A stretch of DNA of 35,131 bases from Clostridiales bacterium. Its GTDB lineage: Bacteria; Bacillota; Clostridia; Oscillospirales; CAG-272. The stretch is from the NCBI GenBank assembly GCA_012522015.1, contig JAAYLD010000019.1, forward strand, positions 1 through 35,131, in the 5' to 3' direction. A program made the position numbers and the translations under genes. Shown here piece by piece: positions 5,814 through 14,400 of the stretch. Every line of letters starts with the position of its first letter. Position 1 is the stretch's first letter. The notes beneath the pieces were generated by a model that was not told the origin of the DNA, ran no database searches, and saw only the letters and a list, made by a program, of their open reading frames with translations.

Positions 5814-7961
5814 ATGGGTCTGACAAAGCAGTCCACCGGCACCGGTACCTTAAAGGAGGTGTTCTGTGTCGAGACAGAATCGCCTCATGACACTGTCGTT
5901 GCGCTGGCAGGCAACCCTAACACAGGTAAAAGCACTGTTTTCAATAGCCTTACAGGCTTAAATCAGCACACTGGAAACTGGCCGGGCAAGACAGTCACCA
6001 ACGCTCAGGGTAAGTTCACCTACAGAAATAATAAATATATCCTTGTCGATTTGCCGGGAACGTATTCACTTTTGGCGAGCTCGGTTGAGGAGCAGGTCGC
6101 CCGTGATTTTATATGTTTCGGCAACCCGCATGTAACGGTAATTGTAACTGACGCCACATGTCTTGAGAGAAACCTGAATTTGGTTCTTCAAATTATGGAG
6201 ATAACCGATAAGGTTGTAGTCTGTGTAAATCTCATGGACGAAGCGAAGAGGAAGAAAATTAGCATTGACCTTGAGATGCTATCTGAACTTTTAGGTGTAC
6301 CCGTTGTCGGAACCTCCGCACGATGTGGAGATGGGCTTGATGAACTAAAAGATCTCATATGGAAAGTGTCATCAAGAGCGATAAGCCCCACCCCGAGACA
6401 GATAACTTATGACGAAGTTATAGAAAAGGCTATTCAGAAGATTGAAGCCTACATTAAGGATTTGACCGGGAGTCAAATAAACAGCAAATGGGCAGCTCTT
6501 CGCTTAATTGACGGGGATATGAAGCTGTTAGGTTCAATTAAAGATTACCTAAGTATCGACTTATCTGAGGATGCAAAGTTACAGGAACTTCTATGTTGTG
6601 CCCGAACTGAGTTAGAAGCGGATGGCATTAGTCTTGTAGACCTCGGTGACAGGATAGTATCGAGTATATTCAAAACTGCCGAGGATATCAGCTCAAAGGT
6701 CGTTTTATTTAGCGATAGGCTACATAATGAGCTGGATCGTAAGATAGACAATATTCTAACATCAAAGACTTTAGGCATTCCTATAATGATTGCTCTTTTG
6801 GGGTTGATATTTTGGATAACTATCGAAGGCGCTAATATACCATCGTCACTTTTAGCAAAGGGGTTATTCTGGATTGAGGGTCAGCTGACCGTTTTTTTTA
6901 ACTGGCTTGGTACACTGGAATGGGTTCACGACGCTCTTGTATTAGGCGTTTATCGAACATTAGCGTGGGTTGTATCAGTTATGCTTCCGCCAATGGCTAT
7001 TTTCTTCCCACTTTTCACCTTTCTTGAAGATTCAGGCTACTTACCGCGAGTTGCTTTTAACCTTGACCATTTTTTCAAAAAAGCCTGCGCTCATGGCAAA
7101 CAGGCACTGACAATGTGCATGGGGTTTGGGTGTAATGCTGCCGGTGTAATAGCATGCAGGATAATTGATTCGCCAAGAGAGCGCCTGGTGGCTATTATTA
7201 CAAACAACTTCGTTCCATGTAACGGACGATTTCCGACTTTGATTGCCCTATCGAGTATTTTTATAGCCGGTACTGCAGGCGCCTTCAGCTCGCTTGCGGC
7301 TGTATTTTCAGTGCTGGCGGCTATTATATTAGGTATTATAATTACGCTTTCAATATCAAAGCTGCTGTCGAAAACAATTCTGAGGGGTCTGCCTTCCTCT
7401 TTTACGTTGGAACTGCCCCCGTACAGAAAACCTCAGGTGGGGAAAATTCTTGTCCGTTCAATCTTTGACCGCACTTTATTTGTACTTGGCAGAGCAGTTG
7501 CAGTCGCCGCTCCGGCAGGTCTCGTCATATGGCTTATGGCAAACATCACAATAGGCGAAGTGAGCATTCTCGCCCGTTGTGCGCAGTTTCTTGATCCGTT
7601 TGCCCGTATATTAGGTCTTGACGGGTATATTTTGATAGCTTTTATATTAGGTCTGCCTGCAAACGAAATAGTCATCCCTATTCTGATAATGGGCTATATG
7701 GCAAAAGGCTCAATGCTTGAGCTTGATAGTTTAGCTGAGATGAGGAATTTATTTGTTGAGAACGGATGGACTTGGCTAACCGCTGTCTCGATGATGCTTT
7801 TCTCACTAAATCACTGGCCTTGCGCCACAACGCTGCTCACGATAAAGAAGGAAACTCAAAGCATTAAATGGACATTCGTCTCATTTTTGGTTCCGACGAT
7901 AACCGGTATTGTAGTATGCTTCATCGTTGCACAAGGCGCACGGCTTTTAGGCCTTGTATAA
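5814..7961 (+). CDS. feoB: ferrous iron transport protein B (GTPase-coupled Fe2+ permease)
   Basis: Inner-membrane Fe2+ transporter of 715 aa. The N-terminal G domain carries G1 GNPNTGKS (residues 33-40), a WPGKTV switch segment, G3 DLPGTYSL and G4 NLMD. A helical GDI-like region of about 100 residues follows. The membrane part holds the two gate repeats, with CMGFGCNAAGVIACRII and NNFVPCNGRFPTL typical of the pore. The protein has some 25 residues before the G domain that most FeoB proteins lack. A strong AAAGGAGGTG lies inside this extension, but no in-frame ATG, GTG or TTG sits at the right distance after it, so the ATG at 5814 (GAGGTG site upstream) stands. It forms an operon with feoA; no feoC is visible. 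Confidence 0.96.
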   Translation: MGLTKQSTGTGTLKEVFCVETESPHDTVVALAGNPNTGKSTVFNSLTGLNQHTGNWPGKTVTNAQGKFTYRNNKYILVDLPGTYSLLASSVEEQVARDFICFGNPHVTVIVTDATCLERNLNLVLQIMEITDKVVVCVNLMDEAKRKKISIDLEMLSELLGVPVVGTSARCGDGLDELKDLIWKVSSRAISPTPRQITYDEVIEKAIQKIEAYIKDLTGSQINSKWAALRLIDGDMKLLGSIKDYLSIDLSEDAKLQELLCCARTELEADGISLVDLGDRIVSSIFKTAEDISSKVVLFSDRLHNELDRKIDNILTSKTLGIPIMIALLGLIFWITIEGANIPSSLLAKGLFWIEGQLTVFFNWLGTLEWVHDALVLGVYRTLAWVVSVMLPPMAIFFPLFTFLEDSGYLPRVAFNLDHFFKKACAHGKQALTMCMGFGCNAAGVIACRIIDSPRERLVAIITNNFVPCNGRFPTLIALSSIFIAGTAGAFSSLAAVFSVLAAIILGIIITLSISKLLSKTILRGLPSSFTLELPPYRKPQVGKILVRSIFDRTLFVLGRAVAVAAPAGLVIWLMANITIGEVSILARCAQFLDPFARILGLDGYILIAFILGLPANEIVIPILIMGYMAKGSMLELDSLAEMRNLFVENGWTWLTAVSMMLFSLNHWPCATTLLTIKKETQSIKWTFVSFLVPTITGIVVCFIVAQGARLLGLV

Positions 7962-8121
7962 AGTATGAAATGCCGGATAGATTGAATAACCTATTGTGAA
8001 ATCCTCCGCTTGAAAAGAGAATTGTGTAACTTCCTACCTCAATGAAACCTCAATGAAAAGCACTTTCATCATCTCACTGCTCAATATACTTCCGGAAAAA
8101 AGTTTAATAAACATAAAAACA

Positions 8122-8146
8122 AACGGCATGACTAAACCATGCCGTT
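8122..8146. terminator. bidirectional terminator between feoB and the lipoprotein gene
   Basis: The stem AACGGCATG/CATGCCGTT with a 7-base loop is flanked by A-rich sequence on the left and T-rich sequence on the right. It sits between two convergent genes and can serve both: 160 bases after feoB on the plus strand and 17 bases after the lipoprotein stop on the minus strand. Confidence 0.75.
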
Positions 8147-8162
8147 CGTTTATTTTAAACAA

Positions 8163-8663
8163 TTACTCTCCTGATTTCACATTCAAAACAAAGACAATAT
8201 TGCAAACTGTGTCGTCAAAAACGTATTCTACATAAAATCCGCGCGTTTGCTGTGCAGTTGTATCCGTATCATTGTTATCATTGATATCTGGTGTAGCTGC
8301 GGGCAAAATATTAAACTTCAGCGTATAATTATCGATATTAATATTGTACTTATTTGAGACATCTTCCGGATAAAGAAGGTCTCCTCTCTCTGTGAGAACA
8401 TAATCTGTGATGCTGACAGCGTCAGGAAAATATTCAATCATTACAGTTATGGTATCACCGACCGAAACTGTCGGCGCGCTTGATATATTAAGACTTTTGA
8501 ATATTGTCTTAATATCGGCGCCGCCATAAGAGGTGGAATACTCAATTTCTGTTCCATCTTCAAGTTTAACTGACTTGCCGCCTCCACCACATGAAGTAAG
8601 CACAATGGCGATTATACAAAAAACCGCTACTATACATACTTTTTTGTATTTTTTTATGTGCAT
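8163..8663 (-). CDS. predicted small lipoprotein of unknown function
   Basis: No family recognised. The N-terminus has a short basic region (KKYKK), a hydrophobic helix (VCIVAVFCIIAIVL) and a lipobox-like LTSC followed by four glycines, so the mature protein should be lipid-anchored on the outer face of the membrane. The rest is beta-rich, with a YPEDV-containing middle and a low-complexity linker of Asp, Asn and Thr (NDNNDTDTTAQQ) before the last strands. The track start at 8696 overlaps lexA and has no ribosome-binding site. The ATG at 8663, 14 bases after the lexA stop, gives a normal signal peptide (166 aa). It may be read through from lexA, though no functional link is known. Confidence 0.72.
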   Translation of the reverse strand: MHIKKYKKVCIVAVFCIIAIVLTSCGGGGKSVKLEDGTEIEYSTSYGGADIKTIFKSLNISSAPTVSVGDTITVMIEYFPDAVSITDYVLTERGDLLYPEDVSNKYNINIDNYTLKFNILPAATPDINDNNDTDTTAQQTRGFYVEYVFDDTVCNIVFVLNVKSGE

Positions 8664-8677
8664 GAGTGATTTATACC

Positions 8678-9298
8678 TTAATAATATCTTACGCATGCAA
8701 TAACGCGCCCAAGTATGGTAACTTCGTCTGCGTAAATCGGATCCATAGCATCATTTTCCGGCTGAAGGCGGAAACGCTCGCCCTCGCGGTAAAAACGCTT
8801 CACCGTTGCTCCATCGCCAACCATTGCAACGACAATTTCTCCGTTATCCGCCATCGATTCACGTCGTGCGATAATGATGTCTCCATCAAAAATGCCGACA
8901 TTTATCATGCTGTCGCCGCTTATGCGAAGCGCAAACAGCTCACTTTCTGAATAGCTGCCTCGAACTGAAACGTCAATAACATCATCTTCATCATAAATTT
9001 CCGTCGCATATATCGGCATACCGGCTGTGACCTTCCCTATTATCGGTAGCCGCACAATGCGACTTTTACCGGAATTCTTATCGGGGGCGGAGATGCGCAG
9101 CGTACGGCTTTTGCCACCCTCTTTCTGTATGTAGCCTTTTTCTTCAAGGCGTGTCAGATAGGTGTGGACGGTTGAGGTGCTTTTGATACCAAGAGCAGAA
9201 CTTATATCTCGAATGCTTGGAGCAAACCCATTCTCTTTAATAGAGGTGGCTATATACTCGTACATGGCGCGCTCTTTTAGTGCGAGCGGATGTTTCAT
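8678..9298 (-). CDS. lexA: LexA repressor / SOS autoprotease
   Basis: SOS-response repressor of 206 aa. The N-terminal winged helix (residues about 1-65: MYEYIATSIKENGFAPSIRDI, then GIKSTSTVHTYLTRLEEKG) binds SOS boxes. The C-terminal S24 peptidase domain has the Ala-Gly self-cleavage site in GKVTAGMPI, the catalytic Ser in GDSMINVGIFDGD and the catalytic Lys in GATVKRF. RecA filaments trigger cleavage after DNA damage. The start is supported by a very strong GGAGGGG site. It is transcribed divergently from pckG. I found no textbook GAAC-N4-GTTC box in front of it; two imperfect palindromes there are treated in the findings. Confidence 0.96.
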   Translation of the reverse strand: MKHPLALKERAMYEYIATSIKENGFAPSIRDISSALGIKSTSTVHTYLTRLEEKGYIQKEGGKSRTLRISAPDKNSGKSRIVRLPIIGKVTAGMPIYATEIYDEDDVIDVSVRGSYSESELFALRISGDSMINVGIFDGDIIIARRESMADNGEIVVAMVGDGATVKRFYREGERFRLQPENDAMDPIYADEVTILGRVIACVRYY

Positions 9299-9379
9299 CT
9301 GTATCCCCTCCGTATTGTTTATATCGTGCGTTATGCACCTTATATATCGTTTGTATCGGATAAACTATCCTTTACATTA

Positions 9380-9408
9380 ATTATAACATGCTTTAAAAAT
9401 AATGCAAA
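9380..9408 (-). promoter_or_regulatory. promoter of lexA
   Basis: On the minus strand TTTGCA (9403-9408) and TATAAT (9380-9385) are separated by 17 bases; the transcript would begin about 75 bases before the lexA ATG. The -10 is perfect and the -35 weak. The leader contains the imperfect palindromes GTTTGTATCGGATAAAC and GTGCGTTATGCAC, possible autoregulatory sites. Confidence 0.6.
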
Positions 9409-9478
9409 CACACGTTTTAAAAATATGTTACGCAATTGTTAATTATAAAAATTTCATTTTAATTTAATTAACGCACTA

Positions 9479-9507
9479 TTGAAATATTGAAACTGTTAAA
9501 TTACAAT
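9479..9507 (+). promoter_or_regulatory. promoter of pckG
   Basis: TTGAAA (9479-9484), a 17-base spacer and TACAAT (9502-9507) form a good sigma-A promoter. The predicted start at about 9514 lies after the first ATG of the track ORF (9513), so that ATG cannot be the translation start and the one at 9549 is favoured. Confidence 0.7.
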
Positions 9508-9548
9508 AGTGTATGCCGGAAATTTGGATTGCTGCACAAGGGGGTATT

Positions 9549-11345
9549 ATGACAAATAACAAATACGTTCTTTCATGGATTGATGAAGTGGCCGCGATGT
9601 GCAAGCCGGATCGCATAGTTTGGATTGATGGTTCGGAAGAGCAGGCGGAAGCACTTCGCGCTGAGGCGTGCGCAACAGGTGAGCTTACAAAGCTTAATCA
9701 AGAGCTTCTCCCGGGCTGCTATCTTCATCGCACAGCCGTAAATGACGTTGCGCGTGTCGAGGACAGAACTTTCATCTGCACTCCGACAAATGAAGAAGCA
9801 GGTAACATAAACAACTGGGTCGATCCGGATGAAATGTATGCGGCGCTGAAAAATCTTTATACTGGCTCAATGAAGGGGAAAACGATGTATGTCATTCCCT
9901 ATTCGATGGGCATTGTCGGGTCTGACTTTGCAAAAATCGGCATTGAGCTTACAGACTCGATTTACGTTGTACTTAACATGATAATAATGACTCGCGTCGG
10001 TAAAGAAGTTATTGACGCGCTTGGCGATTCGCCTGATTATGTCAAGGGCCTACATTCTGTCGCAGACTGCGACGAAAAGAATAGATATATTGTTCACTTC
10101 CCGCAGGACAACACCATCATGTCCATCAACTCAGGATACGGCGGGAATGTTCTGCTTGGTAAAAAGTGCTTTGCCCTCCGGATTGCTTCTTACCTTGGTC
10201 GTAAAGAGGGCTGGATGGCTGAGCATATGCTCATTCTTGGTATTGAATACCCGAATGGTGATATTAAATACATAACAGCCGCTTTCCCTTCTGCCTGCGG
10301 TAAGACAAACCTTGCTATGCTTATCCCGCCGGAGATCTATAAGAAGCAGGGTTATAAAGTATGGACGGTTGGCGATGATATCGCATGGCTGCGCGTAAAT
10401 AAGGAAGATGGCAGACTATATGCTGTCAACCCTGAAAATGGCTTCTTCGGCGTTGCGCCAGGCACAAACGATAAATCAAACCCGAACGCGCTTGCGACAA
10501 TAATGCGCGATTCTATTTTCACAAACGTCTGCCACGATCTTGACAATAACACTGTATGGTGGGAAGGTCTCAACGACAACCCGCCGAAGAATGCTCTCAA
10601 CTGGCGTGGTGAGCCGTGGGATTACATAAAATACGATAAGAATCATAAGGTTAAGACAGCCGGTGCGCATCCGAACTCACGCTTCACAGCTCCGGCAAAG
10701 AACTGCCCGTGCCTTTCAAAGGAATTCTACAACCCGAAGGGCGTTCCGATATCTGCTATCATATTCGGCGGACGCCGTGCAAAGACTGCTCCGCTCGTAT
10801 ACGAATCCCGCAACTGGCAGAACGGTACATTCGTTGGCTCAATAATGGCTTCCGAAACGACAGCCGCCGCTGCCGGCGCCGTCGGCGTTGTACGCCGCGA
10901 TCCGATGGCTATGCTGCCCTTCGCCGGTTACAACATGGGCGACTATTTCGCCCACTGGCTTGTAATGGGCAAGAAAATACCGAACCCGCCGAAGATTTTC
11001 AATGTCAACTGGTTCCGCACCGATGACAATGGAAACTTCATTTGGCCCGGATTCGGCGATAACATGCGCGTACTTCTATGGATACTTGACCGATGCGAAG
11101 GCAAGGTTGATGCCGTCGATTCCCCGATCGGTTATTTGCCGAAGCCTGAGGATATCAACATTGAAGGTCTTGAGGATGTAACAATTGATACTATTAAGGA
11201 CCTTCTCACAATCGACCGTGATGCTTGGCTTGCCGATGTCGAAGGCATAAAAGCATTCTACGCAAAAATCGGCGATCATGTTCCTGCTGTTCTCTATGAA
11301 GAGCTTGCAAAGCTTGAAGCCAACCTCAAAGCGTATAAGGGTTAA
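9549..11345 (+). CDS. pckG: phosphoenolpyruvate carboxykinase (GTP)
   Basis: Cytosolic GTP-dependent PEPCK interconverting oxaloacetate + GTP with PEP + CO2 + GDP. It links the C4 acid pool to gluconeogenesis or, run in reverse in anaerobes, anaplerotic CO2 fixation. Hallmarks: the kinase-1 P-loop FPSACGKTNLAML, the kinase-2/metal motif TVGDDIAWL, and NPENGFFGVAPGT; the overall layout and about 600-aa length are of the GTP class, not the ATP class (PckA). The start was moved from 9513 to 9549, where AAGGGGG precedes the ATG by a good spacing; this gives 598 aa. It is monocistronic, with its own promoter and a terminator 25 bases after the stop. Confidence 0.96.
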   Translation: MTNNKYVLSWIDEVAAMCKPDRIVWIDGSEEQAEALRAEACATGELTKLNQELLPGCYLHRTAVNDVARVEDRTFICTPTNEEAGNINNWVDPDEMYAALKNLYTGSMKGKTMYVIPYSMGIVGSDFAKIGIELTDSIYVVLNMIIMTRVGKEVIDALGDSPDYVKGLHSVADCDEKNRYIVHFPQDNTIMSINSGYGGNVLLGKKCFALRIASYLGRKEGWMAEHMLILGIEYPNGDIKYITAAFPSACGKTNLAMLIPPEIYKKQGYKVWTVGDDIAWLRVNKEDGRLYAVNPENGFFGVAPGTNDKSNPNALATIMRDSIFTNVCHDLDNNTVWWEGLNDNPPKNALNWRGEPWDYIKYDKNHKVKTAGAHPNSRFTAPAKNCPCLSKEFYNPKGVPISAIIFGGRRAKTAPLVYESRNWQNGTFVGSIMASETTAAAAGAVGVVRRDPMAMLPFAGYNMGDYFAHWLVMGKKIPNPPKIFNVNWFRTDDNGNFIWPGFGDNMRVLLWILDRCEGKVDAVDSPIGYLPKPEDINIEGLEDVTIDTIKDLLTIDRDAWLADVEGIKAFYAKIGDHVPAVLYEELAKLEANLKAYKG

Positions 11346-11370
11346 AGCATTATACTAAAATAAAGTGGAA

Positions 11371-11401
11371 ACGGGTGTCCGATGAGGACGCCCGTTTTTT
11401 T
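11371..11401 (+). terminator. intrinsic terminator of pckG
   Basis: ACGGGTGTCC pairs with GGACGCCCGT (one G-U pair) around a GATGA loop and is followed by a run of T. On the minus strand a weaker U-rich tail might also stop transcripts coming out of polC. Confidence 0.9.
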
Positions 11402-11489
11402 ATTTAGTTATGCAGAAAATGATTCATACAAATATAAAAGAGGTTTATGAAGAACATCACAATGGGTTCCGCTATGACTTTCTCCCCGC

Positions 11490-14400
11490 CTAAAACATTG
11501 AAAGCTGGGTTGTTTCGCTTATTCCGTCTAAAACGCCGTTTTTGCGAAGCGCTTCTATAACCGTTTTCGTAACCTGAGCAGTTGCCTGAAGTTCCTCGAT
11601 TGAATAGAATTTACCTCCGTTCTCTTCCCTTGCACGTACGATATTTTGTGCAGCTGTTTCGCCAACACCATTAAGGCATGAAAACGGCAAGCAAATTTTA
11701 CCGTCCTCAGGCAAAAATGCTTTTGCATCGGACTTATATAAATCGACAGGAAGAAAACGCAGGCCGCGTTCCATGTATTCGTAAACAAGCTGCATTGCGG
11801 AAAGCAGCGCTTCCTCTTTTTGTGTTGTATTGGTCTTTGCTGACAGCTCATCAATTACGCGCTTAACTTCGCTCTTCCCCGCCATAACAATTTCCCCGTC
11901 AAAACCATCAGGCGCTGCTGTAAAATAAGCGGCATAGAACTCAACCGGATAATAAATTTTATACCAGCCAAGCCTGAGTGCCATGATTACATAAGCTGCC
12001 GCATGCGCTTTTGGAAACATATATCTGATTTTGCCGAGCGATTCTATATACCAATCAGGAACGCCATGTGCGGTCATAACATCTATCATTTCCTGCGGAA
12101 TCGGCTGGCCTTTTTTATTTTTCCTGACAAATTCGGTTATTTTAAATGCCATATCTTTTTCAACGCTATACTTATGTATCAGCGTCATCATTATGTCATC
12201 ACGGCATCCTATAACGTCGGATATCGTACATTTCCCGCTCTTGATAAGCTTCTGCGCATTGCCAAGCCATACGTTGGTTCCGTGAGATAACCCGGATATC
12301 TGCAAAAGATCCGTAAAATTTTTAGGTTTGCAGTCAATCAGCATTTGCATAACGAAACGCGTGCCCATCTCAGGTAACCCGTAAGTAGCCGGCTCGCCCT
12401 TATCATCATGTATGCCAATTGCATTTCTTGAGGTGAAGAGTGAATAAACCTTTGGGTCGTTCATTGGCACGTCAAGCACTTTTACGCCTGTATAACGCTC
12501 AAGCATTTTATATTTTGTCGGAATATCGTGTCCAAGCTCATCAAGCTTTAGTATCGTATCATGCAAATATGAGAACGCAAAGTGTGTTGTTATAACGCTT
12601 GACGTCGGGTCATCGGCCGGATGCTGAACTGGTGTGAAGTCGTAAATCTCGTATTCGCTGGGAATAACGATAATACCGCCGGGATGCTGCCCTGTTGTCC
12701 TCTTGACACCGGTACAGCGGGCGACATATCGCTCCACATCAGCTCGCGGAAGTGACACTCCTTTTTCCTCAAGGTATTTCATTACAAATCCGTAAGCCGT
12801 ACGCGATGCTATCGTACCAATAGTCCCGGCACGGAAAACGTTTTCAGCGCCGAACAGCTCTTCTGTGTATTTATGAACCATGCCCTGTATCTCGCCTGAG
12901 AAGTTAAGGTCGATATCCGGCATTTTTTCACCATAAAAGCCGAGGAACGTCTCAAATGGTATATCATGCCCGTCAGATATCATCAGTTCACCACAAACAG
13001 GACAATACTTCGCTGGCAAATCAAATCCCGAACCGACGGAGCCGTCAGTTATAAACTCACTATAACGGCACTTAGGACATCTGTAGTTCGGCGGTAGAGG
13101 ATTGACTTCTGATATACCTGAGAAAAATGCAACGATAGACGATCCAACGCTTCCACGCGAGCCGACAAGGTATCCGAGACTTTCACTATATGCAACAAGC
13201 TTTTGAGCTATTACATATAAAACAGCATATCCATTTTTTATAATTGACGATAGCTCTTTGTCAAGGCGTTCAGCTACTACGTCTGGCAACGTATCGCCAT
13301 ACAGTTCATGCGCACGGTTGCAGCAAAGGCGAGTCAGCTCTTCCTCACTGCCCTCAAGTTTCGGCGTGTACGTACCCTTAGGTATCGGGCGTACTTCCTC
13401 TATCATGTCTGCTATTTTATTCGTATTTGTAACGACGACTTCGTATGCCGTCTCATCGCCAAGGTATGAGAACTCCTCAAGCATCTCATCAGTCGTGCGA
13501 AAGTATAGCTTCGTTTCACGCGCATAATCCGGATACTTCATGCCGTGCATGAGAATCTGGCGGTAAATTTCATCTTCAGGGTCAAGAAAATGAGCATCAC
13601 TCGTGGCGACGACCGGAATTCCGAGTTTTTTACCAAGTGCGACAATTTTACGATTGATCTCACGAAGCTGCTCCTCACCGCTCACTCTTTGATCGTCAGC
13701 TAAAAAGCGGTTGTTTGATATTGGCTGTATTTCAAGATAATCATAAAATTTTGCTATTTTCTCAATATCCTCTTCCTTGCGGCCTTCAAGAATCGCACGA
13801 TAAACCTCGCCCGCATTACAAGCGGATCCGATTATCAGCCCTTCCCTGTACTCTTTAAGCAACGTTTTTGGTATGCGTGGGTTGCGGTGGTAATACTGTA
13901 AATAGCTTGCCGAAACAATTTTATATAGGTTTTTCAGCCCGGTTTTATTTTTCACAAGTATTATTTGATGATATGGTGGTAGCTTAAGTGGATCGGCATT
14001 TGCGCTCATCGCCCTCTCCATCGCCGGAATGTCACGTATGCCTTCCTTCTCAAGTATCCGTGCCATCGCTAAGAAAATTTCAGCGCAGGCGCGTGCGTCG
14101 TCCGTCGCACGGTGGTGCTCAAACTCCTCAATGCCCAGCTGCTTTGCTAAGGCATCAAGAGCATAACTTTTAAGCGACGGAATCACATACCGTGACATAG
14201 CAAGCGTATCAAGATAAGGATTGTCAAATTTGAGCTTGTATCGCGATGCTGCTGCGCGTATGAAGGCTGTATCGAAGTTTGCGTTGTGCGCAACAAGAAG
14301 CCTGTCCCCACAAAAATCAAAAAGCTTAGGCAGAACTTCCTCAATATAGGGGGCATTGGCAACAGTTTCATCCGAAATGCCCGTCAGCTTTGTTATGTTT

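Noticed and set aside
5853-5868. AAAGGAGGTG inside the feoB start region suggesting an internal start
   Set aside because: The GTG after it (5866) is out of frame with feoB and no in-frame start codon lies at the right distance.
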